Made by a program: the position numbers and the translations under genes
Part shown: positions 1-8,909 of the stretch, one piece after another
Numbering within the stretch: the first letter of the stretch is position 1
Layout of the letters: each line of letters opens with the position of its first letter
Source of the DNA: Blautia liquoris
GTDB taxonomy: Bacteria; Bacillota; Clostridia; Lachnospirales; Lachnospiraceae
DNA: 64,000 nt
Assembly: GCF_015159595.1 (NCBI RefSeq)
Contig: NZ_CP063304.1
Location: forward strand, 1,054,001-1,118,000
Direction: 5' to 3'
The notes under the pieces: model-generated
Database searches by the model: none
What the model was told of the DNA's origin: nothing
Seen by the model: the letters and a program-made list of their open reading frames with translations, nothing else

Positions 1-354
1 GAACATCCCGAATTGGTTAAAGAATTTTTTAAATTTGTGACTACAACGAAGAGTCTTCAAGAAATTTTGGATAATTCGCCGTCATATACGAACCTTGATG
101 TGAATGATGACAAGCTGAAACAACATTGGCTGCCAGAGGAAGAAGAATTCATGTCTGATATTCCGGAAGAGAAGATGAAGACCTCTGTTCTGCAAAATGG
201 CACCAAATATACAAATGACTACTGGATGCAGTTTGGTCAGGATATGATAGCCTATTGTACCGGGCAGATGGATGCGAACACTGTATTAAAAAATATGGAT
301 GTCAACAGGGCAGAAGCGGCTAAGGTTGCTGAAGACCCGGATTGGGCGAAATAG
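1..354 (+). CDS. ABC sugar importer, extracellular solute-binding protein (3' part)
   Basis: The last 117 residues of a protein whose start lies left of the window. It is called a CUT1-type solute-binding protein mainly from context: it precedes, in the same direction, two MalF/MalG-type permeases. The visible end is an acidic, helical segment finishing in a GQMDANTVLKNMD-like helix, which fits the C-terminal helices of such binding proteins, where the protein captures an oligosaccharide outside the membrane. The following gene is 107 bp downstream across a strong hairpin. The signal peptide and lipobox are not visible, so the sugar cannot be named; the GH95 gene downstream suggests a fucosylated or L-galactosylated glycan. 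Confidence 0.75.
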   Translation, partial: EHPELVKEFFKFVTTTKSLQEILDNSPSYTNLDVNDDKLKQHWLPEEEEFMSDIPEEKMKTSVLQNGTKYTNDYWMQFGQDMIAYCTGQMDANTVLKNMDVNRAEAAKVAEDPDWAK

Positions 355-387
355 TCAGAGAACTTTTGGTCTTAATATTTTAATGAA

Positions 388-427
388 AATGTAATGCCGG
401 AGGACAAAGCTTCTTCGGCATTACATT
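388..427 (+). promoter_or_regulatory. Intercistronic hairpin between binding protein and permease genes
   Basis: A perfect 12-bp inverted repeat, AATGTAATGCCG at 388-399 and CGGCATTACATT at 416-427, with a 16-nt loop and no T-run after it. Such hairpins between a binding-protein gene and its permeases commonly protect the upstream mRNA from 3' decay or partly terminate transcription, so that more binding protein than permease is made. That role is inferred. Confidence 0.7.
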
Positions 428-461
428 ACGTAAAATTCAAGAAAAAGGAAGTATAACTAAT

Positions 462-1340
462 ATGAATAAAAAAAGAATTTATCCGCAATGGTTTCTGATT
501 ATTCCGCTAACACTATATATTGTATTCTTTTTACTACCCAGTGTTTTGGGTCTGCTCTATTCTTTTACTGACTGGAATGCCAGAAGTCTTGATAAAATTA
601 ATTTTGTCGGAATTCAAAATTATAAAGACATTTTTACCTCGAACAAAGATTATGCCTCAGGAATCTTTAATACACTGAAATTTACTGTGATTTCCAATGT
701 GATTAAACTGATACCTGCACTGTTCATAGCAATCATGTTACAAGAAGGTCTTAGAGGAAAGAATGTATATAGAACGATTCTTTACCTTCCATCCATATTA
801 CCGTTTCTTATCATTGGTCTTACTTTTAAATCTATATTTAACTATAATACAGGGCTTTTAAATACAGCGCTGGACTTTTTCCATCTGGGTTTTATGAAAC
901 AGAAATGGTTGTCGGACTTAGATGTTGTCTGGAAATCAATATTTGGGGTAGATGCATGGAGAGGTATCGGCTATGTTATGACCATATTTTTAGCGGGGTT
1001 GAATACAATACCGAGATCATATTATGAGGCAGCTGAGATCGATGGTGCGAACTTCTGGCAGAGACTAAGGCATATTACACTTCCTATGCTTTCCGGTTCC
1101 ATTATGATTAACTTAGTGTTTGGCCTTACATATGGCTTAAAAGTGTTTGATATTATATATGTTCTCACAAATGGCGGTCCAGGGCATGCGACAGAAGTGA
1201 TCACTACATATGCTTACCAACTTTACTCAACGGGTCAATACGGGATGTCAACTGCTTTAAACTCAATCTTGCTTATCATAACCGCAGTGATTGGTGTGGT
1301 CGTAGTAAAGGTTATGAGTAAAAAGGAGGTACAGCAGTGA
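462..1340 (+). CDS. ABC sugar importer permease, MalF/UgpA type
   Basis: A 292-residue integral membrane protein, first permease of a CUT1 sugar importer. The N-terminus is a short basic stretch followed by a hydrophobic helix (about residues 10-33), and about six membrane segments follow. The EAA loop that docks the cytoplasmic ATPase is at about residues 188-207 (YYEAAEIDGANFWQRLRHIT). Length is normal for the family. The start ATG is preceded by AAGGAAG. It overlaps the next permease start by 4 bp. No ATPase gene is present here; a shared MsmX-type ATPase encoded elsewhere is usual for such clusters. Confidence 0.93.
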   Translation: MNKKRIYPQWFLIIPLTLYIVFFLLPSVLGLLYSFTDWNARSLDKINFVGIQNYKDIFTSNKDYASGIFNTLKFTVISNVIKLIPALFIAIMLQEGLRGKNVYRTILYLPSILPFLIIGLTFKSIFNYNTGLLNTALDFFHLGFMKQKWLSDLDVVWKSIFGVDAWRGIGYVMTIFLAGLNTIPRSYYEAAEIDGANFWQRLRHITLPMLSGSIMINLVFGLTYGLKVFDIIYVLTNGGPGHATEVITTYAYQLYSTGQYGMSTALNSILLIITAVIGVVVVKVMSKKEVQQ

Positions 1341-2158
1341 TGAAGAGAAAAATACAGACTTTATTAAAACAGATTGTATGTATTATCATGAGCCTGATCG
1401 TTATTGTTCCGTTTTACATGGTTATCATTAATTCTTTTAAGACAAAGAGTGAAGCGGCAAGGATGAGCCTTTCACTTCCCAAACAGTGGGTCTTTAGAAA
1501 TTATCTTGAGGTGATTGAGAAAGGAAGACTTTTTCAGGGATTTGCAAATAGCTTTCTTTATGCATTTGTTTCTACTACGATAGGGGTCATCTGCTGTGCT
1601 ATGGGTGCATTCGTCATTTGCCGTAACAGGACAAAGCTAAATAACTTTCTTTATTATTTTATTTTGTGTGGTTTGTTTTTCCCAGTCAACTATGTAACCC
1701 TGGTAAAGGTATTGAACCGGACCGGGCTGGCAAATACGAGACTTGGAATTATCGTTGTATTTACAAGCTCAATGATTCCATTTTGTATTTTTACAATTCG
1801 TAATTTTGTCACGTCACTTCCCGTGGAACTTGATGAAGCGGCGATTATTGATGGGGCGGGGCCTGTAACATTGTTTTATAAGATTATTGTTCCAATGCTC
1901 AAACCTACCCTTGTGACATGTTTTATCCTGCAGTTTATGGGGATTTGGAGTGATTTTTTAACACCCTTATATTTATCAAATAATAGTTCCATGTTTCCGA
2001 TGACCATGGCTGTTTATCAGTTTTTCGGAAAAAACAAAAGCTATTGGAATTATATATTTGCGGATATCGTATTAACTTGTCTGCCAGTTGTGATTGTTTA
2101 CTTACTAGGTCAGAAATATATCATCGGAGGGATGACATCGGGTGCTGTCAAAGAATAA
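1337..2158 (+). CDS. ABC sugar importer permease, MalG/UgpE type
   Basis: A 273-residue second permease of the CUT1 importer. It has an N-terminal membrane helix (about residues 10-32), five more hydrophobic segments and the EAA motif (VELDEAAIIDGAGPVTLFYKI is the region, about residues 160-180). The GTG at 1337 is placed 7 nt after AGGAGG (1324-1329); ATG at 1340 is the alternative. It overlaps the upstream permease stop, so the two are translationally coupled. The end of the gene overlaps the start of the GH95 gene, indicating one operon. Confidence 0.92.
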   Translation: MMKRKIQTLLKQIVCIIMSLIVIVPFYMVIINSFKTKSEAARMSLSLPKQWVFRNYLEVIEKGRLFQGFANSFLYAFVSTTIGVICCAMGAFVICRNRTKLNNFLYYFILCGLFFPVNYVTLVKVLNRTGLANTRLGIIVVFTSSMIPFCIFTIRNFVTSLPVELDEAAIIDGAGPVTLFYKIIVPMLKPTLVTCFILQFMGIWSDFLTPLYLSNNSSMFPMTMAVYQFFGKNKSYWNYIFADIVLTCLPVVIVYLLGQKYIIGGMTSGAVKE

Positions 2159-4418
2159 TATGAAAATTGTCAGAAAAGAACCGGCGAAACGATTTGGTGA
2201 AGCATATGCCATCGGAAACGGACATATAGGTGCTATGGTATATGGAGGAGTAAAAACAGAGAAAATTGAACTATCCGAGAACTCATTCTTTAGTGGGTGT
2301 GAGAGCATGAAGAATGATAACCAACCTGGGGCCTCAATTGCCTTCCAGCAGATGCGTGAGTTGATTCAACAAGGAAAATATGAACAAGCCCATCAGATCT
2401 CGAAGAAGTTTTATGGTAATAGAAATAACTACGGTACAAATCTTCCGGTCGGAAGTCTCTTGATAGATAGAGAGAGAGAAATGCCTGTGGATAACTATAG
2501 CAGAACCTTGAATATCGAAACCGGGGCTGCCCTGGCATCATGGGAAACAGGAGGAGAAAGAACCTGCACGGAATCTTTTGCCTCTCATGTAAACAATATC
2601 TTGTTTTATCAAATTGCTCAGACATCTCATAATATACATTTGCGCATACATTTTCATTCGCCCAGAGATGGGGATAGGATTGTCTGTAGTCCATCAAAGA
2701 TACAATTTGACTGTCAGGCATTAGAGCCTTTACATAGTGATGGAAGAACTGGGGTATGCCTGTATGGAGAATTGCGAATTGTTACCGATGGGACTGTACA
2801 GTGTTTCCAAGATGCGTTAAAGGTTCAAAAAGCTTCTTATGTGAGATGCTATCTAAGTATGGAAACCGACTTTGTTCTGGATGGTGGAAAGATTGGAAAA
2901 GAGATGATCCGCCAGAGAGTTTGTAAGACTCTCGATGACGTCAGGCGAACATCTTGTAAGCAATTACGGGAATCACATGAGGCAGATATGAGATCGCTTT
3001 TTAAAAGGAATACGCTTGAGATTCGAGGCGAGAAAGATGAATTTGTCAAATCTATTCCACTTATGTACCAGATGGGGCGATATCTCCTATATTCCAGCTG
3101 CCGTGAGGATTCAAAATTGCCGGCAAATCTTCAGGGGATCTGGAATGATAATGTTGCCTGCAGGATCGGATGGACTTGCGACATGCATCTAGATATCAAT
3201 ACACAGATGAATTATTGGCCTTCAGAGGTGACAAATCTTTCATCCGTCTCATCAAACTTATTTAGATGGATAAAAAAACTTGCTGTATCAGGTGAGATGA
3301 CGGCAAAGACAAGTTATGGATATCCGGGCTGGGCAGGGGAGATAGTTTCTAATGCATGGGCATATACGGCTCCATATTGGGCAACACCGCTGTCCCCCTG
3401 CCCGACAGGAGGTGTATGGATCTTAACTCAGATGTGGGAGCATTATCAATTTACCTCAGATACGGTTTTCCTGGAAAAAGAAGCTATGCCTGTAATAGAA
3501 GGAGCAGTGAGATTTTTCGCAGATTATGTCACGGAAGATAAAAGCAGCGGATATTTTACCAGTGGGCCTTCGATATCTCCCGAAAATGGGTTTCTCCTAA
3601 ATAATAAAATATATTACATGAGCATGGGATGTACATACGAAATCACAATGATCCGTGAACTGTTTGATCTATATCAAAAAGCTTGTGACGTTCTGCAAGA
3701 AGATACGGAGCTTTTAAGAAGAGTTTCATTAATCAAAGAAAGACTTCTCCCATACCGGATTTTGAGCGATGGCAGTATTGCTGAATATAATCATGATTAT
3801 CCTGTTATGGACTCCTGGCACAGACATACGAGCCATCTGTTGGGAATCTTTCCGTTTGCACAAATTACTCCTGAAAACGAAAAATTGTCAAAAGCAGCGG
3901 AGGTTACCATCCAAAATAAAATCACGCCGGAGGAAAATTGGGAAGATACAGGATGGGCGAGATCCATGCTGGCACTTTATGAGGCAAGGCTTCATAATCC
4001 GAAAAAGGCATGGTATCATATCAGCAGAATGTTGGAAAATTTACTTGAACCGAACGGGTTTATCATACACCCTCCAACCAGAGGCACTCATGTGTCTGAT
4101 CAGGTTTATGAGCTCGATGGAAACACTGGACTTACCAGCTGTATTGCTGAGATGCTGCTTCAAAGTCATAATGGAGTTGTTCAGTTCCTCCCCTGCCTGC
4201 CCCCGGAGTGGGAAGAAGGCACAGTAAGAGGCTTGCGGGCAAGGGGTGCAATTACCGTAGATATCGTATGGAAGAACAAAAAATACACAGCCAGTCTGAC
4301 TGCAGATTCAGACTGCCAATGTATGATACTTTTAGACAATATCAAGAGGCCTGTGAACCTGAAAGCAAAAAAAACTTTTGTGATAAGTGGAAAGTTATCG
4401 AAAGCGTCAGCGTGTTAA
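2142..4418 (+). CDS. Glycoside hydrolase family 95 (alpha-L-fucosidase / alpha-L-galactosidase)
   Basis: A 758-residue protein without a signal peptide, so probably cytoplasmic, acting on oligosaccharides brought in by the adjoining importer. GH95 marks: an N-terminal AIGNGHIGAMVYGG strand, the NLQGIW block (about residue 330), the QMNYWP block (about 355), SISPENG with the likely general acid Glu481, and LDGNTG with Asp659 matching the catalytic Asp activated by two asparagines in the bifidobacterial enzyme AfcA. The first of those asparagines appears to be Asp351 here (D-I-N instead of N-I-N). The GTG at 2142 lies 10 nt after GGAGGG (2126-2131) and overlaps the permease end; ATG at 2160 is an alternative. 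It converges with the LacI gene, overlapping it by 12 bp. Confidence 0.9.
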   Translation: MLSKNNMKIVRKEPAKRFGEAYAIGNGHIGAMVYGGVKTEKIELSENSFFSGCESMKNDNQPGASIAFQQMRELIQQGKYEQAHQISKKFYGNRNNYGTNLPVGSLLIDREREMPVDNYSRTLNIETGAALASWETGGERTCTESFASHVNNILFYQIAQTSHNIHLRIHFHSPRDGDRIVCSPSKIQFDCQALEPLHSDGRTGVCLYGELRIVTDGTVQCFQDALKVQKASYVRCYLSMETDFVLDGGKIGKEMIRQRVCKTLDDVRRTSCKQLRESHEADMRSLFKRNTLEIRGEKDEFVKSIPLMYQMGRYLLYSSCREDSKLPANLQGIWNDNVACRIGWTCDMHLDINTQMNYWPSEVTNLSSVSSNLFRWIKKLAVSGEMTAKTSYGYPGWAGEIVSNAWAYTAPYWATPLSPCPTGGVWILTQMWEHYQFTSDTVFLEKEAMPVIEGAVRFFADYVTEDKSSGYFTSGPSISPENGFLLNNKIYYMSMGCTYEITMIRELFDLYQKACDVLQEDTELLRRVSLIKERLLPYRILSDGSIAEYNHDYPVMDSWHRHTSHLLGIFPFAQITPENEKLSKAAEVTIQNKITPEENWEDTGWARSMLALYEARLHNPKKAWYHISRMLENLLEPNGFIIHPPTRGTHVSDQVYELDGNTGLTSCIAEMLLQSHNGVVQFLPCLPPEWEEGTVRGLRARGAITVDIVWKNKKYTASLTADSDCQCMILLDNIKRPVNLKAKKTFVISGKLSKASAC

Positions 4419-5426
4419 TTTAGAAACGCTGTCTCTTTTGATCAGTTTTGTACTCATGGACATTTTTAACGACTCTCTGTGATTATCAGAAACACGGTCC
4501 ATGAGCCGCTGAACAGCTGTTGCGCCTAATTCTTTTTTCTTGACGCGCATTGTGGACAAAGATGGAACCATCATATCACAAAGCGGCATGTCATCAAATC
4601 CAATGATAGATATATCCTCAGGGATTCGAATGCCATTTTCTCTGAATGCTTTCATGGCTGCAGCGGCTATGATATCGTTATCTGCGAAATAAGCATCAGC
4701 TAAATCTGTTTTTTGATTTAAAATATTTATCATGTCCTGATACCCCTCCTCTGATGTCGGAGTAATCAAGTGTACATAAGGATGAGAGGTGCTGATATCA
4801 CAAGCACGAAGAGCTTTATAATATCCGTCCGCTCTTTCGGAAAAGTTGCTGATGTCAATATTAGAATGCAGGTATCCAATATTCTTATGCCCGCATTTAA
4901 TCAAGTGGCTAGTGGCATTAAAAGCTCCCTGAATATTATTAATTAACACGCAATCGTAGTTAATCTCATCATAATAACAATCCAGTACCACAATGGGTAC
5001 AGAAAAGTTTTTGAATTTGTTAAAGTCCTCCTTTTTCATCTCGGTGGCCAGAAGTAAAATTCCGATACAGTCAACGCTGTTTAAACTCTCTAGTTGTTTC
5101 GAGGTATCCATGTTTTCGTAGAAATATGATACGTGTAATGCACAATTCTGACGTGTACATTCATTCGTGATTCCCTCAGTCATCTGAGAAAAGAAAGGAG
5201 TATCTGCTGCAATTTTTCCGTGCTTTTTATAACAGATCAGTTGAATTACTCCGGATTCTGCCTCGCAAGTGGAAGGGTCTTTAAGCTTATATCCGTATTC
5301 GCGAGCTGTTTTTAATACGAGCTCTCTTGTTGATTCGCTGATACCCGGCTTATTATTAAAAACCATAGACACTGTAGCAGGAGAAACATGAACAAGGTTA
5401 GCCAATTCCTTTGCAGAAATATTCAT
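4407..5426 (-). CDS. LacI-family transcriptional regulator
   Basis: A 339-residue repressor or activator of the surrounding sugar genes. The N-terminal helix-turn-helix (residues 1-50: AKELANLVHVSPATVSMVFN) and hinge are followed by a periplasmic-binding-protein-like sugar domain (about residues 60-330) with the typical GFDDMPLCDMMVPSLSTM stretch. It is transcribed away from the isomerase operon and towards the GH95 gene, sitting between the two halves of the locus. A perfect 17-bp palindrome overlaps the -35 region of its own predicted promoter, so autoregulation is likely. The effector sugar cannot be read from the sequence. Confidence 0.93.
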   Translation of the reverse strand: MNISAKELANLVHVSPATVSMVFNNKPGISESTRELVLKTAREYGYKLKDPSTCEAESGVIQLICYKKHGKIAADTPFFSQMTEGITNECTRQNCALHVSYFYENMDTSKQLESLNSVDCIGILLLATEMKKEDFNKFKNFSVPIVVLDCYYDEINYDCVLINNIQGAFNATSHLIKCGHKNIGYLHSNIDISNFSERADGYYKALRACDISTSHPYVHLITPTSEEGYQDMINILNQKTDLADAYFADNDIIAAAAMKAFRENGIRIPEDISIIGFDDMPLCDMMVPSLSTMRVKKKELGATAVQRLMDRVSDNHRESLKMSMSTKLIKRDSVSKLTR

Positions 5427-5467
5427 CTAAATATTACCTTTCTAAATTAATGTAAGTTCAATAAATA

Positions 5468-5509
5468 ATAAAATAATCTGTGTATCATCAGTGTCAAAAC
5501 ACTTTTGAC
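5468..5509 (-). promoter_or_regulatory. LacI gene promoter with overlapping operator palindrome
   Basis: GTCAAAACACTTTTGAC at 5493-5509 is a perfect inverted repeat of the size and A/T-rich core usual for LacI-family operators. On the minus strand TTGACA (5497-5492) forms a -35 box within the palindrome, with a T/A-rich -10 region near 5468-5475. Binding there would block the regulator's own promoter. The divergent isomerase promoter lies about 115 bp away. Confidence 0.6.
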
Positions 5510-5623
5510 CTTGCATCATTTTAATATGATTCTGGTGAGAAGTCAACTGTGAAATTAAATTATGGATTCATCAAAACCATAGAGTTTGTTCTACGATTCG
5601 CATACTGTTAATTGAATACTATC

Positions 5624-5652
5624 TTGACAAAAGCAGAAATATTTAATAAAAT
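5624..5652 (+). promoter_or_regulatory. Sigma-A promoter of the isomerase-transketolase-kinase operon
   Basis: TTGACA at 5624-5629, a 17-bp spacer and TAAAAT at 5647-5652. The following leader to the ATG at 5720 is about 60 nt and carries AGAGGAGGA before the start. Confidence 0.75.
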
Positions 5653-5719
5653 TAAGTAAGAATTAAATGATATTTAAAAATTATACTAAATTATAGGGCA
5701 TAGTCAGAGGAGGACTCAG

Positions 5720-7123
5720 ATGAAAAAAATTAGAATAGGATTTGCACCCACAAGAAGAAGCATATTTAGCGCACCTGATGCCATAAAGTATGCAGATTTG
5801 ACCAGAAAACGTTTGAGAGAATTGAATGTGGAATTCGTCGATATCACAGACATCAATGAAGAAGGCTTATTTTATGATGAAGCAGACAGGGAAAAAATCG
5901 AAGAAAAGTTTCGAAAAGAGAATGTAAAGGGAGTATTCTTTCCTCATACAAATTTTGGCACCGAATATGTCTGTGCCAGACTGGCGAGAGATCTGAACGT
6001 ACCTGTACTTTTATGGGGTCCCAGAGATGAGAGACCGGATGAAAATGGGATTCGTCTGAGAGACAGCCAGTGTGGCCTGTTTGCGACCGGAAAAGTCCTC
6101 AGGAGGTTTCAGGTACCCTTTACATATATGAATAACTGCCGTCTGGAGGATCCTGAGTTTGAAAGAGGCCTGATGGATTTTCTTGCGGTGTGTAATGTTG
6201 TGGATGTATTCAGACATACAAGAATCCTTCAGATTGCTCCAAGGCCATTTGACTTCTGGTCTACCATGTGTAACGAGGGGGAACTTTTAGAGAAGTTTAA
6301 TATCCAGCTATCGCCGATTCCCATGCCGGAACTTACGGCACAGATGAAAGAAGTAAAAGATAAGGAGCCTGATGAAATCAAACAGGTACTTGATTATTGC
6401 AGATCTCATTACTGTATCAAAGTCAGGCCAAAGGAGCTTGAACAGGTCGCCATATTAAAGATAGCGATGAGAAAACTGGCGGATAAATATGGCTGCAATG
6501 CGGCTGCAATACAATGCTGGAATGCACTTCAGGATGAGATTGGCATCATGCCATGTGCTGCAAATTCATTGTTAGATGAGGAGGGACTTCCTGTTGTCTG
6601 TGAAACAGATATTCATGGTGCTATTACGCAGTTGATCGTGGAAGCGGCTTCTATGAATGAAAAAAGAGGCTTCTTTGCAGACTGGACAGTACGTCATCCG
6701 GATAATGATAATGGAGAATTGCTGCAGCATTGTGGATTATGGCCGATCTCTGTGGCACAGGAGAAACCTACAATCGGATACCCGCTCGCATTCGACCATC
6801 CGGGTGCAGTAGAAGCAAAAGCAAAACTGGGGGACATGACGATTGCCCGTTTTGATGGTGACAATGGGGAATATTCTCTGCTTTTGGGCAATGCGAAAGG
6901 TATCGAGGGGCCTTACACCAAAGGAACGTATGTATGGATTGAAGTGGAAAACCTAAAACGGTTGGAGGCAAAGTTGGTGGAGGGACCATACATTCATCAC
7001 TGTGTGGGCATTCACAAGGATGTAGTACCTGTGCTCTACGAGTCTTGTAAATACCTTGGGGTGACACCTGATTTTTACGACCCAATTGAGGAAAATGTTA
7101 AAGCATATCTAAGAGGGGAATGA
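5720..7123 (+). CDS. L-fucose/D-arabinose isomerase family protein
   Basis: A 467-residue protein of the L-fucose isomerase-like family, which interconverts aldoses and ketoses using a divalent metal in the cytoplasm. It is of the short class (about 470 residues) rather than the near-590-residue E. coli FucI. Recognisable parts are the N-terminal Rossmann-like domain with GVFFPHTNFGTE, the central CWNALQDEIGIMPCAANS block, ETDIHGAITQLIVEAAS, and a C-terminal ligand-binding domain (EGPYTKGTYVWIEVE). It is the first gene of an operon with split transketolase and a sugar kinase. The actual substrate could be L-fucose, D-arabinose or another aldose such as apiose; the family alone does not decide. 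Confidence 0.85.
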   Translation: MKKIRIGFAPTRRSIFSAPDAIKYADLTRKRLRELNVEFVDITDINEEGLFYDEADREKIEEKFRKENVKGVFFPHTNFGTEYVCARLARDLNVPVLLWGPRDERPDENGIRLRDSQCGLFATGKVLRRFQVPFTYMNNCRLEDPEFERGLMDFLAVCNVVDVFRHTRILQIAPRPFDFWSTMCNEGELLEKFNIQLSPIPMPELTAQMKEVKDKEPDEIKQVLDYCRSHYCIKVRPKELEQVAILKIAMRKLADKYGCNAAAIQCWNALQDEIGIMPCAANSLLDEEGLPVVCETDIHGAITQLIVEAASMNEKRGFFADWTVRHPDNDNGELLQHCGLWPISVAQEKPTIGYPLAFDHPGAVEAKAKLGDMTIARFDGDNGEYSLLLGNAKGIEGPYTKGTYVWIEVENLKRLEAKLVEGPYIHHCVGIHKDVVPVLYESCKYLGVTPDFYDPIEENVKAYLRGE

Positions 7124-7146
7124 TTCCGTTTCTGAAAGGGGAAAAG

Positions 7147-7980
7147 ATGAACGATATTAGAGAATTGGAAAGATTGTCATTTGAACTCAGGAAAAAAGTA
7201 ATTGAAATGATTGAGGAAGGAAAAACAGGCCATACAGGGGGAGACATGAGTGTTATGGACATTCTTGTTACACTCTACTTTCAAGAAATGAATATCACCC
7301 CTAAAAATGCTAAAAGTGCCAACCGGGATCGCTTTATATTAAGTAAAGGGCATTGCGTTGAGGCTTACTATACTGTTTTGGCTCAAAAGGGATTTTTCCC
7401 TATGGATGAGGTGATCCGTAAGTATTCAAAGTTTGGCAGTCAATACATAGGTCATCCCAACAATAAACTTCCTGGTATTGAGATGAACTCCGGATCTTTA
7501 GGACATGGACTTTCTGTCAGTGTAGGAATGGCTTTAGCAGGAAAAATGGATCAAAAAGACTATCGAGTCTATACGGTAATGGGCGATGGAGAGTTGGCGG
7601 AAGGCTCGGTCTGGGAGGCCGCTATGGCGGCCGGACATTATAAACTCGATAATTTGTGTGCAGTTGTTGATCGAAACAGACTTCAGATTTCCGGAAATAC
7701 AGAGACTGTTATGAGCCAGGATGATCAGGCAGACAGATGGTCGGCATTCGGATGGCATGTGATCAGTGTAAAGGGAAATGATATTGCTTCTTTGACAGAT
7801 GCTTTTGCCTCTGCACGAGAGTATAAAACAAAGCCAACGATTCTCATAGCGAATACCGTGAAAGGTTATGGGTCACCGGTTATGGAGGGCAAGGCAGAAT
7901 GGCATCATAAGGTGCCTACACAGGAAGAGTACACACAGATTCAAAAAGATCTTGAGCAGAGAAAGGAGACTTGGGCATGA
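7147..7980 (+). CDS. Transketolase, N-terminal subunit
   Basis: A 277-residue thiamine-diphosphate-binding half of a split transketolase. It carries the GHTGGDMSVMDILVTLYF entry, SKGHCVEAYY, GSLGHGLSVSVGMALAGK and the TPP/metal motif GDGELAEGSVWEAAMAAGHYKLDN (about residues 145-168, quoted in two parts of one helix-strand unit). I place the start at ATG 7147, 6 nt after AAAGGGG; ATG 7120, which overlaps the isomerase stop, lacks a properly spaced ribosome site. The partner subunit follows with a 4-bp overlap, so an A2B2 enzyme made from coupled translation is expected. Confidence 0.92.
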   Translation: MNDIRELERLSFELRKKVIEMIEEGKTGHTGGDMSVMDILVTLYFQEMNITPKNAKSANRDRFILSKGHCVEAYYTVLAQKGFFPMDEVIRKYSKFGSQYIGHPNNKLPGIEMNSGSLGHGLSVSVGMALAGKMDQKDYRVYTVMGDGELAEGSVWEAAMAAGHYKLDNLCAVVDRNRLQISGNTETVMSQDDQADRWSAFGWHVISVKGNDIASLTDAFASAREYKTKPTILIANTVKGYGSPVMEGKAEWHHKVPTQEEYTQIQKDLEQRKETWA

Positions 7981-8909
7981 ACAATATTCCGAACAAACAG
8001 GCTATTTGTGAAGTGTTGATGGAGAAAGCAAAGAAAGACAAAGATATTGTTGTGTTGTGCAGTGATTCCAGAGGAAGTGCCTCTTTGACACCTTTTGCGA
8101 ATGAGTTTCCGGGACAGTTTTTTGAAATAGGAATTGCAGAACAAAATCTTGTGGGTATTTCAGCAGGACTTGCAAGCTGTGGGAAAAAGGCATTTGCGGC
8201 TTCACCAGCCTGTTTTCTGACCACAAGGAGCTATGAACAGGCTAAGATTGACTGTGCCTACTCTGATACAAATGTAACTTTAATCGGAATCAGCGGTGGC
8301 GTCAGCTATGGGGCATTGGGAATGAGTCATCATTCGATTTCTGATATTGCCGCAATGTCCGCATTGCCTAATATGCGGGTATACCTTCCAAGCGATCGTT
8401 TTCAGACGAAAAAACTGATTGAGGCCTTATTAGAAGATGAGAAACCCGCTTATGTCCGAGTAGGCAGAAATGCCGTTGAAGATATTTATCAGGAGGATAA
8501 TATTTCATTTAAAATGGATCAGGCCGCTGTTTTAGCACAGGGCAAAGATATTCTTCTGGTTGCCTGCGGTGAGATGGTAAAACCGGCATTTGAAGCGGTA
8601 GCTGAACTGAAGAAAAAAGGTATTCATGCTGCTTTGTTGGATATGTATTGTGTGAAACCTTTAGATAAAGAAACCCTGATACAGGCAGCAAGACCTGTAA
8701 AGGCGGTACTTACCATTGAAGAACATTCTCCTTTTGGAGGTTTGGGTTCTATGGTCAGTCAAGTTATTGGAAGTAATTGCCCACGTAAAGTAGTTAACAT
8801 GACTTTGCCGGATGCACCGGTGATAACCGGTACTTCACAGGAAGTGTTTGATTATTATGAACTTAATACGCAGGGAATTGTAAAGAAAGCGGTGGATCTG
8901 TTAAGTTGA
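7977..8909 (+). CDS. Transketolase, C-terminal subunit
   Basis: A 310-residue pyrimidine-binding and C-terminal half of split transketolase. GIAEQNLVGISAGLASCGKK contains the catalytic Glu that activates thiamine diphosphate. A central YGALGMSHHSISDIAAM block and a C-terminal transketolase domain (LTIEEHSPFGGLGS) follow. ATG 7977 is 8 nt after AAGGAG (7963-7968) and forms ATGA with the preceding stop; the TTG at 7971 is too close to that ribosome site. With the isomerase and kinase it probably removes a two-carbon unit from a phosphorylated ketose. Confidence 0.92.
   Translation: MNNIPNKQAICEVLMEKAKKDKDIVVLCSDSRGSASLTPFANEFPGQFFEIGIAEQNLVGISAGLASCGKKAFAASPACFLTTRSYEQAKIDCAYSDTNVTLIGISGGVSYGALGMSHHSISDIAAMSALPNMRVYLPSDRFQTKKLIEALLEDEKPAYVRVGRNAVEDIYQEDNISFKMDQAAVLAQGKDILLVACGEMVKPAFEAVAELKKKGIHAALLDMYCVKPLDKETLIQAARPVKAVLTIEEHSPFGGLGSMVSQVIGSNCPRKVVNMTLPDAPVITGTSQEVFDYYELNTQGIVKKAVDLLS

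Noticed and set aside
3769-4227. 152-codon plus-strand frame
   Set aside because: Lies wholly within the GH95 gene in another frame without support.
5493-5509. Resemblance of the LacI palindrome (GTCAAAA/TTTTGAC) to the element ends
   Set aside because: The match is only seven bases; no other element sequence or flanking duplication is present, so it is treated as an operator.
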